This document shows positions 1 through 6,841 of a stretch of 64,000 nt of DNA, one piece after another. The notes under the pieces are model-generated. The model was given only the letters and a program-made list of their open reading frames with translations. It had not been told where the DNA came from and searched no databases. Source of the DNA: Bacillota bacterium (lineage in GTDB: Bacteria; Bacillota; Clostridia; Lachnospirales; Lachnospiraceae). The position numbers and the translations under genes are program-made. Position 1 is the stretch's first letter, and the number at the start of each line of letters is the position of its first letter. The stretch lies in assembly GCA_023437715.1 (NCBI GenBank), contig JAEZFK010000028.1, positions 62,001-126,000 of the forward strand, read 5' to 3'.

Positions 1-82
1 TGCTTCCGACCTGACCGTAGATTCGGTGGTACGCATTACATTGGATGGAGATACCGTCACCGGTGTAAACATCATGAACTAA
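1..82 (+). CDS. C-terminal tail of an unidentified protein (partial)
   Basis: An open frame runs from the window edge to a TAA at 80-82 and encodes about 26 residues ending DGDTVTGVNIMN. The start lies outside the window. The residues alternate polar and hydrophobic, as in beta strands, but too little is visible to name a family. It precedes a hairpin and then the response-regulator gene on the same strand. Confidence 0.55.
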   Translation, partial: ASDLTVDSVVRITLDGDTVTGVNIMN

Positions 83-85
83 GCC

Positions 86-140
86 GTAAGAGGGCTGCTG
101 CCAAATCATATGAGTATCATTTTTATGCAGCAGCCCTTAC
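86..140 (+). terminator. Hairpin after the partial gene
   Basis: GGGCTGCTGC (92-101) pairs with GCAGCAGCCC (127-136), with partly complementary flanks (GTAA/TTAC). The loop is about 25 nt and no clear T-run follows, so this is either an imperfect intrinsic terminator or an intergenic hairpin. Confidence 0.45.
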
Positions 141-171
141 AGGCCTTACTTTCAGATAAAGGATTCACACC

Positions 172-828
172 ATGAGAATATTAATCATTGAAGATGACGC
201 AAGACTTGCCATGAATCTATCTGCCGCCATCACCTATGGGGGATATAACGCAGATGTTTCCATGGATACAAAAGAGGGATTGCACCTTGCCGAAAGCGGT
301 ATTTATAACGCAATCATTCTGGATGACAGCTTTCAGGGATTTGAGATCCTTTCCTGTCTTCGCAGAAAAAAGATCACAATCCCTATTCTCTTGCTTACAG
401 ATAAATCCGGGATGTTCCAGGCCCAGGCTGCCGATACACAGGCAGATTATTTCCTGGTCAAACCCATTGAAAATACCAGGCTTCTTGCCTGTCTTCAGGT
501 CCTGTTCCACTGTCAGGGAGATCATACCCCTGTCACACTGAATTTTGCGGATTTGAAGCTGGTGCCTTCTTTATGCCAATTGTACTGCAAGTCCAATGCA
601 ATCTCTTTAAGCGCCAGGGAGCTGGATATCATGCAGATACTTATGGCAAGCGGCAGGCAGTATCTTTCAAAAGAAGCCCTGTTGATAAAAATCTGGGGAT
701 ACGAGCACAGCATAAGCGAAAATAACGTGGAAGCGTACATTTCATTTCTGAGGAAGAAGCTGCAGCGTCTGGAATCCAGTGTCCATATTTCCGTTGCCCG
801 AAAAGTCGGGTATCGTCTGGAGGCTTAA
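172..828 (+). CDS. OmpR/PhoB-family response regulator (orphan)
   Basis: A 218-residue two-component response regulator. The N-terminal receiver has the acidic pair E7-D8-D9, the phospho-acceptor Asp at about 51 (IILDD), Thr76 and Lys97 (FLVKP). A winged-helix DNA-binding domain fills about 125-217 (ARELDIMQIL, VEAYISFLRKKL, GYRLEA). Residues right after the phospho-Asp (DSFQG) differ from the usual L-M-L-P-G, but the key residues are all present. The RBS-like AAAGGA lies upstream. The next gene starts 3 bp after the stop. No histidine kinase is adjacent, so its partner is elsewhere. Family certain; target unknown. Confidence 0.93.
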   Translation: MRILIIEDDARLAMNLSAAITYGGYNADVSMDTKEGLHLAESGIYNAIILDDSFQGFEILSCLRRKKITIPILLLTDKSGMFQAQAADTQADYFLVKPIENTRLLACLQVLFHCQGDHTPVTLNFADLKLVPSLCQLYCKSNAISLSARELDIMQILMASGRQYLSKEALLIKIWGYEHSISENNVEAYISFLRKKLQRLESSVHISVARKVGYRLEA

Positions 829-831
829 ATT

Positions 832-1878
832 ATGAAAAAGAAATTTGCAGTATTATTACTGATTGACTTTTTAATCGCCCTGCTTTTGACAGGGGCTTTT
901 CTTCTATATTTTTATGTTCTGCCCCGAAAAGGAAACAGCGCCGGGACCAGCATCACAAGTGAGGAATCGGCAAAGCAGCAGACCTTCGAACTGCCTGATG
1001 CCCAGGAATCTCAGGAATCCCAGGAGTCTCAGAAAATCACAGGCCGTAAACGGGGCGGAGCTGACCGTGGAAACGGCAATACCGGCACCAGTGACATCGC
1101 TTCCGACAAAAGCCAGTTATCCCTGTCCGGGACAAAGGACACTGTGCTGGAAGAATACAAGGATGACAGCCTGCAGCTGACCGTTGAAAAATCAGAACTG
1201 GGAGATGGAGACAATAAAATCACCTATTATACAGCCGATGTATATGTTTCTTCCATCGACCAGCTGAAAACGGCTTTCGCCGACGGAACTTACAGCAAAA
1301 ATGTAAGGGAGGACACGCTGCAAATGGCAGAAGACAACGGCGCTCTGCTGGCCATATCAGGGGATTCTTATGGGAATAATGAAACCGGAATTGTGGTGAG
1401 AAACGGAGTTCTTTACCGTTCAGAAACAAACGATGCGGAAATATGTGTCATATTTCAGGATGGCGTCATGAAAATTTACACGCCGGAAGAATTTGATCAG
1501 GAACAGATCTTAGCTGACCAGGTATGGCAGGCCTGGAACTTCGGTCCTTCCTTATTAGATGACGGAGAAGTCAAGACCTCTTTTAAGACTACTTCCTACT
1601 TAAATTCCCGCAATCCCCGGTGCGCCATCGGATACATTTCCCCCGGTCATTATAAGCTGGTTCTTGTGGACGGGCGGGATTCCGGTTATTCCAAAGGCGC
1701 CACCATGAGCGAGCTGGCGCAGATCATGGCCGATGAGGGCTGCTCTCTGGCTTATAACCTGGATGGCGGTAAATCCGCTGCAATGGTATATCAGGGAAGC
1801 TATGTAAACCAGCCGGCAAATGGCGGCCGGTCCATCAGTGACATCATCTATGTAAAAAAGGAGGACTCTTCAAAATGA
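832..1878 (+). CDS. Phosphodiester glycosidase (NAGPA-domain) family protein, membrane-anchored
   Basis: 348 residues. An N-terminal membrane anchor (about 6-28) is followed by a low-complexity linker (about 35-105, including Gln-Glu-Ser repeats) and a phosphodiester glycosidase/NAGPA domain (about 120-345). Signature stretches are GALLAISGDSYG, the GVLY segment, NSRNPRCAIG and the glycine-rich NLDGGKSAAM near residue 310. Known members cleave phosphodiester-linked sugars, and many bacterial ones are exported envelope proteins. An extracellular domain tethered to the membrane is inferred. It is translationally close to the regulator before it and overlaps the small gene after it by four bases (ATGA), so the three likely form one operon. 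Substrate unknown. Confidence 0.85.
   Translation: MKKKFAVLLLIDFLIALLLTGAFLLYFYVLPRKGNSAGTSITSEESAKQQTFELPDAQESQESQESQKITGRKRGGADRGNGNTGTSDIASDKSQLSLSGTKDTVLEEYKDDSLQLTVEKSELGDGDNKITYYTADVYVSSIDQLKTAFADGTYSKNVREDTLQMAEDNGALLAISGDSYGNNETGIVVRNGVLYRSETNDAEICVIFQDGVMKIYTPEEFDQEQILADQVWQAWNFGPSLLDDGEVKTSFKTTSYLNSRNPRCAIGYISPGHYKLVLVDGRDSGYSKGATMSELAQIMADEGCSLAYNLDGGKSAAMVYQGSYVNQPANGGRSISDIIYVKKEDSSK
1003..1032 (+). repeat. 9-bp tandem repeat inside the linker coding region
   Basis: Three consecutive units CAGGAATCT, CAGGAATCC and CAGGAGTCT, then a partial CAG, encode repeated Gln-Glu-Ser in the disordered linker of the glycosidase. In-frame repeats like this can change linker length by slippage. 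Confidence 0.8.
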
Positions 1879-2102
1879 AAAAATGGTACTTGAATCTGTG
1901 GCCTCATCTGACCATCATCCTTTCCCTGTTTCTGGGAACACTCTGGGTTCTGAACCAGTTAAATCCCATGATGAATTTTTTAAACAACCAGATATCCAAT
2001 GCCGTACTCATGGTGTTCATTCTCTCATCCCTCATCACCTCCGCCTCATTTCTCTGGCGGAGGTGCAGGGATGGGAAAGATTTAATCCAGCTTAAACCTT
2101 GA
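1875..2102 (+). CDS. Small two-helix membrane protein
   Basis: 75 residues starting MKKWYLNLW, with hydrophobic segments at about 10-27 (TIILSLFLGTLWVL) and 38-58 (AVLMVFILSSLITSASFL) and a basic tail after the second helix. The start overlaps the preceding stop (ATGA), which supports translational coupling with the glycosidase gene. The 3' end runs 21 bp into the convergent chemotaxis gene. No family recognised. An accessory membrane subunit is an inference from the tight operon. Confidence 0.7.
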   Translation: MKKWYLNLWPHLTIILSLFLGTLWVLNQLNPMMNFLNNQISNAVLMVFILSSLITSASFLWRRCRDGKDLIQLKP

Positions 2103-4154
2103 GACAACCGTATTCAATTCCTCCGCAATGCGCTCCTGCTTTCCTGACATTTCCGATACATCCTGTACCACCACGTAGGCGTCTTCAACAGCAGACAGAA
2201 CCTTGCTGCTGTTGCCCGCCGTGATCTGGACTGATTCGGAAACATTCTGGATGGCATCCCGGACTTCTTTCATAATCTGGCTGATATCCCCGGCCATTGC
2301 GGCTACTTTATTGGACATTTCCTCAATGGAAACCGCATCACGGCCATACTGCTGTCCCACATCAACGAAGCTGTTATAATCCGGCGTGACAGTTTCCTTT
2401 AAGAAATTCAGCATGGATTCTGATCCGCTCATCATCACGGAGAAAGCCTTCTGGACCTCTTCTATGGTTTTTTCGATCTCATTTACGACCTCAGAGGTGT
2501 CCTTTGCCAGTTTTCCTATTTCCCTTGCAACCACTGCAAAACCTCTTCCCTGCTCTCCGGCTCTGACAGCTTCAATGGATGCATTCAAGGACAAAAGATT
2601 GATCTGGGACGCAGTATTGGAAATGAGTCTGGCCATGCTGCCGATCTTTTCCACCACTTTTGCATTTTCCACCGCCAGCTGTAAGTCATTTTCCCGTTCC
2701 TTGGAAATGCTGATGGCATTTTCGTAGGCCTTTCTGCTGTTCCCCTCAATGACTCTGGCCCGTTCCATGATCTCTCCGGCCATTTTGCTGGTTCTTCCTG
2801 TTTCCTCTGCCAGAATTCCCGCCGACGAATTTACCTGTGACATGGAAGCGTTCATTTCTTCAGAAGCGGCACTGGAAGATACCATGGCCTTATCCACGTC
2901 TTCCATGTAAGTCCTGATTTTACTGAACTCATCAAGCAGATCTCTGGATACAGTATTCAAACGGGCACTGGCATCATTGATATCGCCCGCATGAACGGAT
3001 ATCCGCTCAATTACTTCCTTGTTGCTCTCAAACATGTTGTTTAAGGAACTGCTCATCTGGCCCAGCTCGTCCACGCCTCTGGATTTTAAAGGCTTAATGG
3101 TGAAATCCCCCTCAGCCAGGGAACCGGCAAATTTTTTCACCCGTTTTAATCCTGAAGCAATCGCCGCCACCTGAATCAAAACCGCTATAATGCAGCAGAT
3201 CAGCGCTGCCGCGCTTAACTTCATCAGCTTGGAATTAAGATTTATGATGGGCTCCTCCAGCTCTGACTGGGGCATTTTAATCATGATAATCCAGTTCACG
3301 CCAGGAACCTTATCATAGTAAAGGTTATAGGTTTCCGCTCCCTCTTCATAGAAAGCCTTTCCTTTCTCACTGGAAATCATGGCAGCTGCCGCTGAGGCCA
3401 TAGAGGTATTTTCGTCCTGAGCCATATTTATCCCATTGGCAATTTTTTCTTTATCCACCCCGCAAAGGTATACCCCGCTTCCTGTGGTCATCATGGCGGT
3501 GCCGTTTTTACCAACCTTCACGGACTGTATCAGTTCATCAATACTGCCCAGTTCCATATCCACAGTCACTGCCCCGATGAATTTATTCTGGCTGTCATAA
3601 ATCGGAGCCGTACAGGTAGCCATTGTTATGTCAAGAGTCGGATCGTAATAGGGATCGGTGATAACAGCTTCCCCTGACCCATTGGCTGCCAGCTTATAAT
3701 AATCCTGATTGAAATAGTCGTACTCTTCATTGCTGTACTCATTGGTCAGCTCTATCTTATCTCCGGCTTTGTACCAGTAAGGACCAACGTATTTCTCCTG
3801 ATTGTCATATACATTAGGCTCAAACCAGATTCCGGCACCAAGAACCAGGTCATTGCTGCCGATGATTCCCTTAATTGCATCCCCATAAATATCAAGGTCC
3901 GTCGTCTTGTAAGATGCCCCTACCATATGGGCGATATTTGTTGATGTTGTCCTCACCGCATTCAAGTAATCATCAATCCGGTTGACATTTGCCCTTAATT
4001 CCGCCTGCATATTGGAATTGCTCTGTTCCTCAATCAGGTTCTGGCTTGCTGACTCACTCAGCCTGGTAAGCAGCGCCAACGCCAGCACGACTACAGGCAA
4101 AATTCCAAGCAGCATTTTAACCCCAATGCTTCTGACTCCTATTTTCTTCTTCAT
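2082..4154 (-). CDS. Methyl-accepting chemotaxis protein (Cache + HAMP + signalling domain)
   Basis: 690 residues. TM1 at about 13-30; an extracellular double-Cache-like sensor about 35-305 (YVGPYWYKAGD, DPYYDPTLDITMATCTAPIYD, GAVTVDMEL); TM2 at about 312-335; a HAMP linker; then the long helical signalling domain with the conserved hairpin tip (INLLSLNASIEAVRAGEQGRGFAVVAREIGKLA). The Cache part should bind a small extracellular ligand. The cytoplasmic tip contacts CheA/CheW, none of which are in this window. The start has a weak, very close RBS (AAAAGGG), so a slightly later start is possible. A promoter and paired dyad sites lie upstream. Confidence 0.95.
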   Translation of the reverse strand: MKKKIGVRSIGVKMLLGILPVVVLALALLTRLSESASQNLIEEQSNSNMQAELRANVNRIDDYLNAVRTTSTNIAHMVGASYKTTDLDIYGDAIKGIIGSNDLVLGAGIWFEPNVYDNQEKYVGPYWYKAGDKIELTNEYSNEEYDYFNQDYYKLAANGSGEAVITDPYYDPTLDITMATCTAPIYDSQNKFIGAVTVDMELGSIDELIQSVKVGKNGTAMMTTGSGVYLCGVDKEKIANGINMAQDENTSMASAAAAMISSEKGKAFYEEGAETYNLYYDKVPGVNWIIMIKMPQSELEEPIINLNSKLMKLSAAALICCIIAVLIQVAAIASGLKRVKKFAGSLAEGDFTIKPLKSRGVDELGQMSSSLNNMFESNKEVIERISVHAGDINDASARLNTVSRDLLDEFSKIRTYMEDVDKAMVSSSAASEEMNASMSQVNSSAGILAEETGRTSKMAGEIMERARVIEGNSRKAYENAISISKERENDLQLAVENAKVVEKIGSMARLISNTASQINLLSLNASIEAVRAGEQGRGFAVVAREIGKLAKDTSEVVNEIEKTIEEVQKAFSVMMSGSESMLNFLKETVTPDYNSFVDVGQQYGRDAVSIEEMSNKVAAMAGDISQIMKEVRDAIQNVSESVQITAGNSSKVLSAVEDAYVVVQDVSEMSGKQERIAEELNTVVSRFKLD

Positions 4155-4307
4155 CCCTTTTCTTTTGCGCTTTGGATACTTGGGCTTCCAGAAACAGCCT
4201 TTCTCCGCAACATACTCCTTTCCCTATTTAGCAAGTGCCTGTTTTAACCGTTCTCATTATACTATTGGCACCTTAATTATGCAATATAGTAATTCATATG
4301 TTTTAAT

Positions 4308-4336
4308 TGTGTACTCAATTTTGTAATAACAGTCAA
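4308..4336 (-). promoter_or_regulatory. Candidate sigma-A promoter of the chemotaxis gene
   Basis: On the minus strand TTGACT (4336-4331) is followed after 17 nt by TACACA (4313-4308). The -35 is good and the -10 poor, which fits a promoter that needs an activator. The two dyads at 4352-4392 lie just upstream of the -35. Confidence 0.45.
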
Positions 4337-4351
4337 GAAATGAAAAAGTAT

Positions 4352-4392
4352 GGAGCACGATTGTATGCTCCCGGAGCACAATTATATGCTCC
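4352..4392. promoter_or_regulatory. Two tandem 20-bp dyad elements (operator-like)
   Basis: GGAGCA-N8-TGCTCC occurs at 4352-4371 and again at 4373-4392, with nearly the same spacer (CGATTGTA and CAATTATA). The centre-to-centre distance is 21 bp, two helical turns, so two dimers could bind on the same DNA face. They sit directly upstream of the predicted promoter of the chemotaxis gene. The binding factor is unknown. Confidence 0.6.
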
Positions 4393-4413
4393 CTAAATCA
4401 CTATAATAAATAA

Positions 4414-4441
4414 GGGTGAAGACCAAAAATCGGCTTCACCC
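4414..4441 (-). terminator. Terminator of the three-gene unknown operon
   Basis: GGGTGAAG (4414-4421) pairs with CTTCACCC (4434-4441), with extra internal pairing. On the minus strand an AT-rich, T-containing tail follows. It lies about 80 bp after the stop of the last gene of the operon. Confidence 0.6.
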
Positions 4442-4466
4442 AATAAAACGATTGACATATTTCATA

Positions 4467-4494
4467 TCAGTTCTTTTAATTCAGTTCTTTTAAT
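4467..4494. repeat. Perfect 14-bp tandem duplication
   Basis: TCAGTTCTTTTAAT occurs twice in direct succession (4467-4480 and 4481-4494) between the operon terminator and the last stop codon. It looks like a recent replication-slippage duplication. No function evident. Confidence 0.85.
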
Positions 4495-4518
4495 CTCCAC
4501 GGACTTTAAATCAGCTCT

Positions 4519-4704
4519 CTATTCCATGTTTTCAGAAAAACCGTCCTGATCCGCCAAATGAATGCTCCCTTTCACCGAGCATAAATTAGGAATCGCCCCA
4601 AACAGCCAGCCGTAAAAATCATCTGCTTCTTTCCGAATTATCATGCCGCAGAAATATCCATACAAATCCGAAAATGACTCTTCCTTTGACATATCATCAT
4701 TCAT
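4519..4704 (-). CDS. Small protein of unknown function, third gene of the agr-linked operon
   Basis: 61 residues starting MNDDMSKEESF, acidic at the N-terminus with a hydrophobic middle (LYGYFCGMII, FYGWLFGAIP). The ATG at 4704 is chosen because GAGGAG lies 8 nt upstream; the frame could be opened by a GTG at 4713. The start overlaps the end of the preceding gene by 8 bp, indicating coupling. No recognised family. Expression together with the two genes before it is inferred from the overlap. Confidence 0.6.
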   Translation of the reverse strand: MNDDMSKEESFSDLYGYFCGMIIRKEADDFYGWLFGAIPNLCSVKGSIHLADQDGFSENME

Positions 4705-5326
4705 AATAAGCACTCCTCACAGGGATTCGTCTAATCCCCCCTTTTTCCTCTCCCCCGTAAATGGCGATACTTTTCCTTATCTGAAGCAGACAGCAGGCCC
4801 AATCCGTGCTTTGTGCAAAGGGACAGTTAAACATAACCATCAGCAATTTGTCGCCAATCGGGTAAATCGTAAACAGGTTATAAAGGTTCTCATCCAAAGC
4901 GCTGCTTACAAATTCCATCCATGCACATGGAACGTGATCATACAATTCTGACCCCATTTCAAGGCACACACTCATCGGCTGGAAACGTTTTAAGACACGG
5001 TAAAAGTCCTGTATCACAGCCTCTAACTGCCTTGCCCCAATTTTCCTTTCCAGCAAATTAAATGAAAAATTAACAGATCCATCCTCATTTGTTTTTATGA
5101 TCTGCGGACGCTGTTCAGAGAAATACTTTTTTCTGGCCTCTTCAGGCTCCATGTCATGAAATCCGACAGGAAGCATTATTCCGATCTCATTATTGAACAG
5201 CATTGTTTCTTTAAACTGAACCAGCTCTCCCTCTACATAGATTCCCGTTTTAAGGCTTGAAAAACGGCTCATCCTTTGGCGGCACCTGGCCTCTAACTCA
5301 TTTTCATATTCCAACATATTCCTCAC
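4697..5326 (-). CDS. Protein of unknown function, second gene of the agr-linked operon
   Basis: About 209 residues, no signal peptide or membrane segment. The pattern (FNNEIGIMLPVGFHDMEPEEA, SVNFSFNLLE, a mid helix, PCAWMEFVSS, LLMVMFNCPF) loosely resembles small DUF1795/PsbP-like beta-sandwich proteins, but this is a weak impression. The displayed start is a GTG; an ATG three codons in (5317) is equally possible. It follows the single-pass membrane protein gene by 31 bp and overlaps the next small gene. The most informative context is the LytTR operator upstream of the operon. Confidence 0.6.
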   Translation of the reverse strand: MRNMLEYENELEARCRQRMSRFSSLKTGIYVEGELVQFKETMLFNNEIGIMLPVGFHDMEPEEARKKYFSEQRPQIIKTNEDGSVNFSFNLLERKIGARQLEAVIQDFYRVLKRFQPMSVCLEMGSELYDHVPCAWMEFVSSALDENLYNLFTIYPIGDKLLMVMFNCPFAQSTDWACCLLQIRKSIAIYGGEEKGGIRRIPVRSAYYE

Positions 5327-5357
5327 CCGTTCTTTAAAACAATACGCTCAATTTCTG

Positions 5358-5810
5358 TCAATCCTGGTCTTGTAAATCCATAAAAGCGCCGACATCCGTA
5401 TGAATCATCTGGTTGTCGTTACCTTTTAAAAAACCTCTTTCTCCTTCTCTGGAAGCCCTGGTCATATTAAGGAGAAGTAATAGTATCATTTCTATAATCA
5501 ACAAGAGCTTTCCCACATTCACTCTTTTTTTCCGATACTCATTATCTGATCCATAGGTAAACCTTGGCACAAGAACCAGATCTTCCTCCAAAATCTTACA
5601 TTTTACAATCCCAGGATCTTGTCCAACCAAATCAAACAGCATATTTTGGCTTTGTCTAAAATGATGAAAGCGGTTCCACAGGTGCATATCTCCGTACAGA
5701 ATATCTGTTTCCAGTTCATAGTTTTTTATCTCTTCGGAACCATCCTCTTTTCGGATCTGGCAGCTGGCTCTATATTGATAATAGCTTTCATTCTGTCTTT
5801 TCCTCTGCAC
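5358..5810 (-). CDS. Single-pass membrane protein of unknown function, first gene of the agr-linked operon
   Basis: 150 residues from a GTG preceded by GAGAGG at 9 nt. A soluble N-terminal part (1-95) is followed by one strongly hydrophobic segment at about 101-114 (LLLIIEMILLLLLN) and a polar tail. No family recognised. It is the first gene after a promoter that carries the same direct-repeat operator as the pro-peptide gene, so it is predicted to be induced when the peptide signal accumulates. Role unknown; immunity, export or signalling are all possible. Confidence 0.65.
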   Translation of the reverse strand: MQRKRQNESYYQYRASCQIRKEDGSEEIKNYELETDILYGDMHLWNRFHHFRQSQNMLFDLVGQDPGIVKCKILEEDLVLVPRFTYGSDNEYRKKRVNVGKLLLIIEMILLLLLNMTRASREGERGFLKGNDNQMIHTDVGAFMDLQDQD

Positions 5811-5850
5811 TTTTATTTTCCTCTCATTTACTATCTCTGCTTATAAATAT

Positions 5851-5878
5851 ATTTTACATACTAAAAAAATAATTTCAA
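5851..5878 (-). promoter_or_regulatory. Promoter of the unknown operon (LytTR-controlled)
   Basis: TTGAAA (5878-5873), 16 nt, then TAAAAT (5856-5851) with a TG extension before the -10. The -35 begins 5 nt after the GGCAC end of the adjacent operator repeat, the same spacing as at the pro-peptide promoter. Confidence 0.6.
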
Positions 5879-5883
5879 CACAA

Positions 5884-5921
5884 GTGCCAAAATTGTACAC
5901 ATTAGGTTCCGAAATTTGCAC
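5884..5921 (-). promoter_or_regulatory. LytTR-type direct-repeat operator, copy 2
   Basis: Two imperfect direct repeats, read on the plus strand GCCAAAATTGTACAC (5886-5900) and TTCCGAAATTTGCAC (5907-5921), end 21 bp apart. LytTR regulators such as AgrA and VirR are known to bind paired direct repeats spaced by about two helical turns. A matching pair lies in front of the pro-peptide gene. The arrangement directly abutting the -35 implies activation. Confidence 0.7.
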
Positions 5922-5951
5922 TTCTTATTATAGCTCCCATTATTTGCAAAA

Positions 5952-5988
5952 AAACAAGGTCTTCAGAATATTTTCTGAGACCTTGTTT
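5952..5988 (-). terminator. Terminator after agrB
   Basis: AAACAAGGTC...GACCTTGTTT with an inner TCAGA/TCTGA pair and one bulged base forms a long hairpin 10 bp after the agrB stop. A run of Ts follows on the minus strand. It separates agrDB from the next operator-promoter. Confidence 0.75.
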
Positions 5989-5998
5989 TAAACATGAT

Positions 5999-6583
5999 TT
6001 ATGTATTTTTCCATACCCCTTTTTTTAACATTCCGTATACCATCATAAAGGACAATAGAATATGGCTTAAGGCTATAATTGTACTAACCCTGATCCAGAT
6101 AAAACAGAAAGCCAATCCGATCACAACCTCTACCAACCAAATCCATCTGCTCCTTGTACGATAGCGGGCTGTTTCTTCCTCATCCAGCGGCTTGTTTTTG
6201 GAAGAAACAGGTGCAAACCGAAAAATTAATCCCCCTGAAATTATCAATGCGACCGGTAACAAAGCAAAAACTAGATTATCAGTTATTGCTCTTTCGGCCA
6301 GACATACCAAAACGATAAGAAAAGCAGATACAACTGTACAGCCGCCGTTCGTTTCCGCGTGGTATCCGCCGCAATAGGACCTCAATGGAATATAGCTGGC
6401 AACAAATACTAAAACCTGCATGGGAGCACGCATTATAAATGCAAGAAGAAACGCAATCACTAAATTAATTACCTGATTGAGAAACACTTCATAAGCATAT
6501 AAATACACGACTCTCTGATTGCCGGTTAAAATACTTTTTCTAATCTGCCAATCGACAATATATTCCGAAATCCGTCGAAGCAT
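5999..6583 (-). CDS. agrB: AgrB-like cysteine protease, peptide-processing membrane protein
   Basis: 194 residues, multi-spanning. AgrB proteins cut the C-terminal part of the AgrD pro-peptide and form the thiolactone ring. The signature is clear: RSYCGGYHAETNGGC supplies catalytic His75 and Cys82 with the 7-residue spacing of S. aureus AgrB (His77/Cys84). Hydrophobic segments fill most of residues 35-190. The start codon overlaps the pro-peptide stop by one base (TAATG), giving coupled translation with its substrate. It is followed by a strong terminator. Confidence 0.95.
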   Translation of the reverse strand: MLRRISEYIVDWQIRKSILTGNQRVVYLYAYEVFLNQVINLVIAFLLAFIMRAPMQVLVFVASYIPLRSYCGGYHAETNGGCTVVSAFLIVLVCLAERAITDNLVFALLPVALIISGGLIFRFAPVSSKNKPLDEEETARYRTRSRWIWLVEVVIGLAFCFIWIRVSTIIALSHILLSFMMVYGMLKKGVWKNT

Positions 6584-6744
6584 TAGAATTTCCGAAGCAT
6601 CTTAGCTTCTTCTGGTACTTCTGGCTGATGATGAATTCCCATACAAGCAACATTAATTGAGTAGGCTGCAACAATCAATGCACACCAGTTCATCACGTTC
6701 ATTACTGATAATTTCACCTTTAAAACGTTTAAAATTCTCTTCAT
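6583..6744 (-). CDS. agrD: AgrD-like cyclic-lactone autoinducer pro-peptide
   Basis: 53 residues: an amphipathic N-terminal helix (MKRILNVLKVKL, then MNWCALIVAAYSI), the core NVACMGIHH and the acidic tail QPEVPEEAKMLRKF. The tail matches the [Q/E]P-x-x-P-E-E pattern that AgrB recognises. By alignment with Listeria AgrD the ring is probably C-M-G-I-H, closed on Cys30 as a thiolactone, perhaps with an N-terminal Ala. The ATG at 6744 is chosen because AAGGAG lies 10 nt upstream; the longer open frame has no role. It is directly controlled by the operator-promoter at 6770-6841. Confidence 0.88.
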   Translation of the reverse strand: MKRILNVLKVKLSVMNVMNWCALIVAAYSINVACMGIHHQPEVPEEAKMLRKF

Positions 6745-6769
6745 AACAATATCACTCCTTTTTTTTCTT

Positions 6770-6798
6770 ATCATATACCCAAATATGACAATTTTCAA
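6770..6798 (-). promoter_or_regulatory. Promoter of agrDB
   Basis: TTGAAA (6798-6793), 17 nt, TATGAT (6775-6770) on the minus strand. The -35 lies 5 nt after the proximal operator repeat, exactly as in the second copy at 5851-5878. The leader to the agrD start is about 20 nt and carries AAGGAG. Confidence 0.65.
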
Positions 6799-6803
6799 TA
6801 TAA

Positions 6804-6841
6804 GTGCCAAAATTATACACGTTGAGCGCCAAAATTTGCAC
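6804..6841 (-). promoter_or_regulatory. LytTR-type direct-repeat operator, copy 1, inside the end of agrC
   Basis: Plus-strand repeats GCCAAAATTATACAC (6806-6820) and GCCAAAATTTGCAC (6828-6841) end 21 bp apart. Most of the site lies within the last codons of the kinase gene, which encode RANFGAQRV before the TAA at 6815-6813. The regulator encoded upstream (8167-8937) is the obvious candidate to bind it. Confidence 0.72.
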
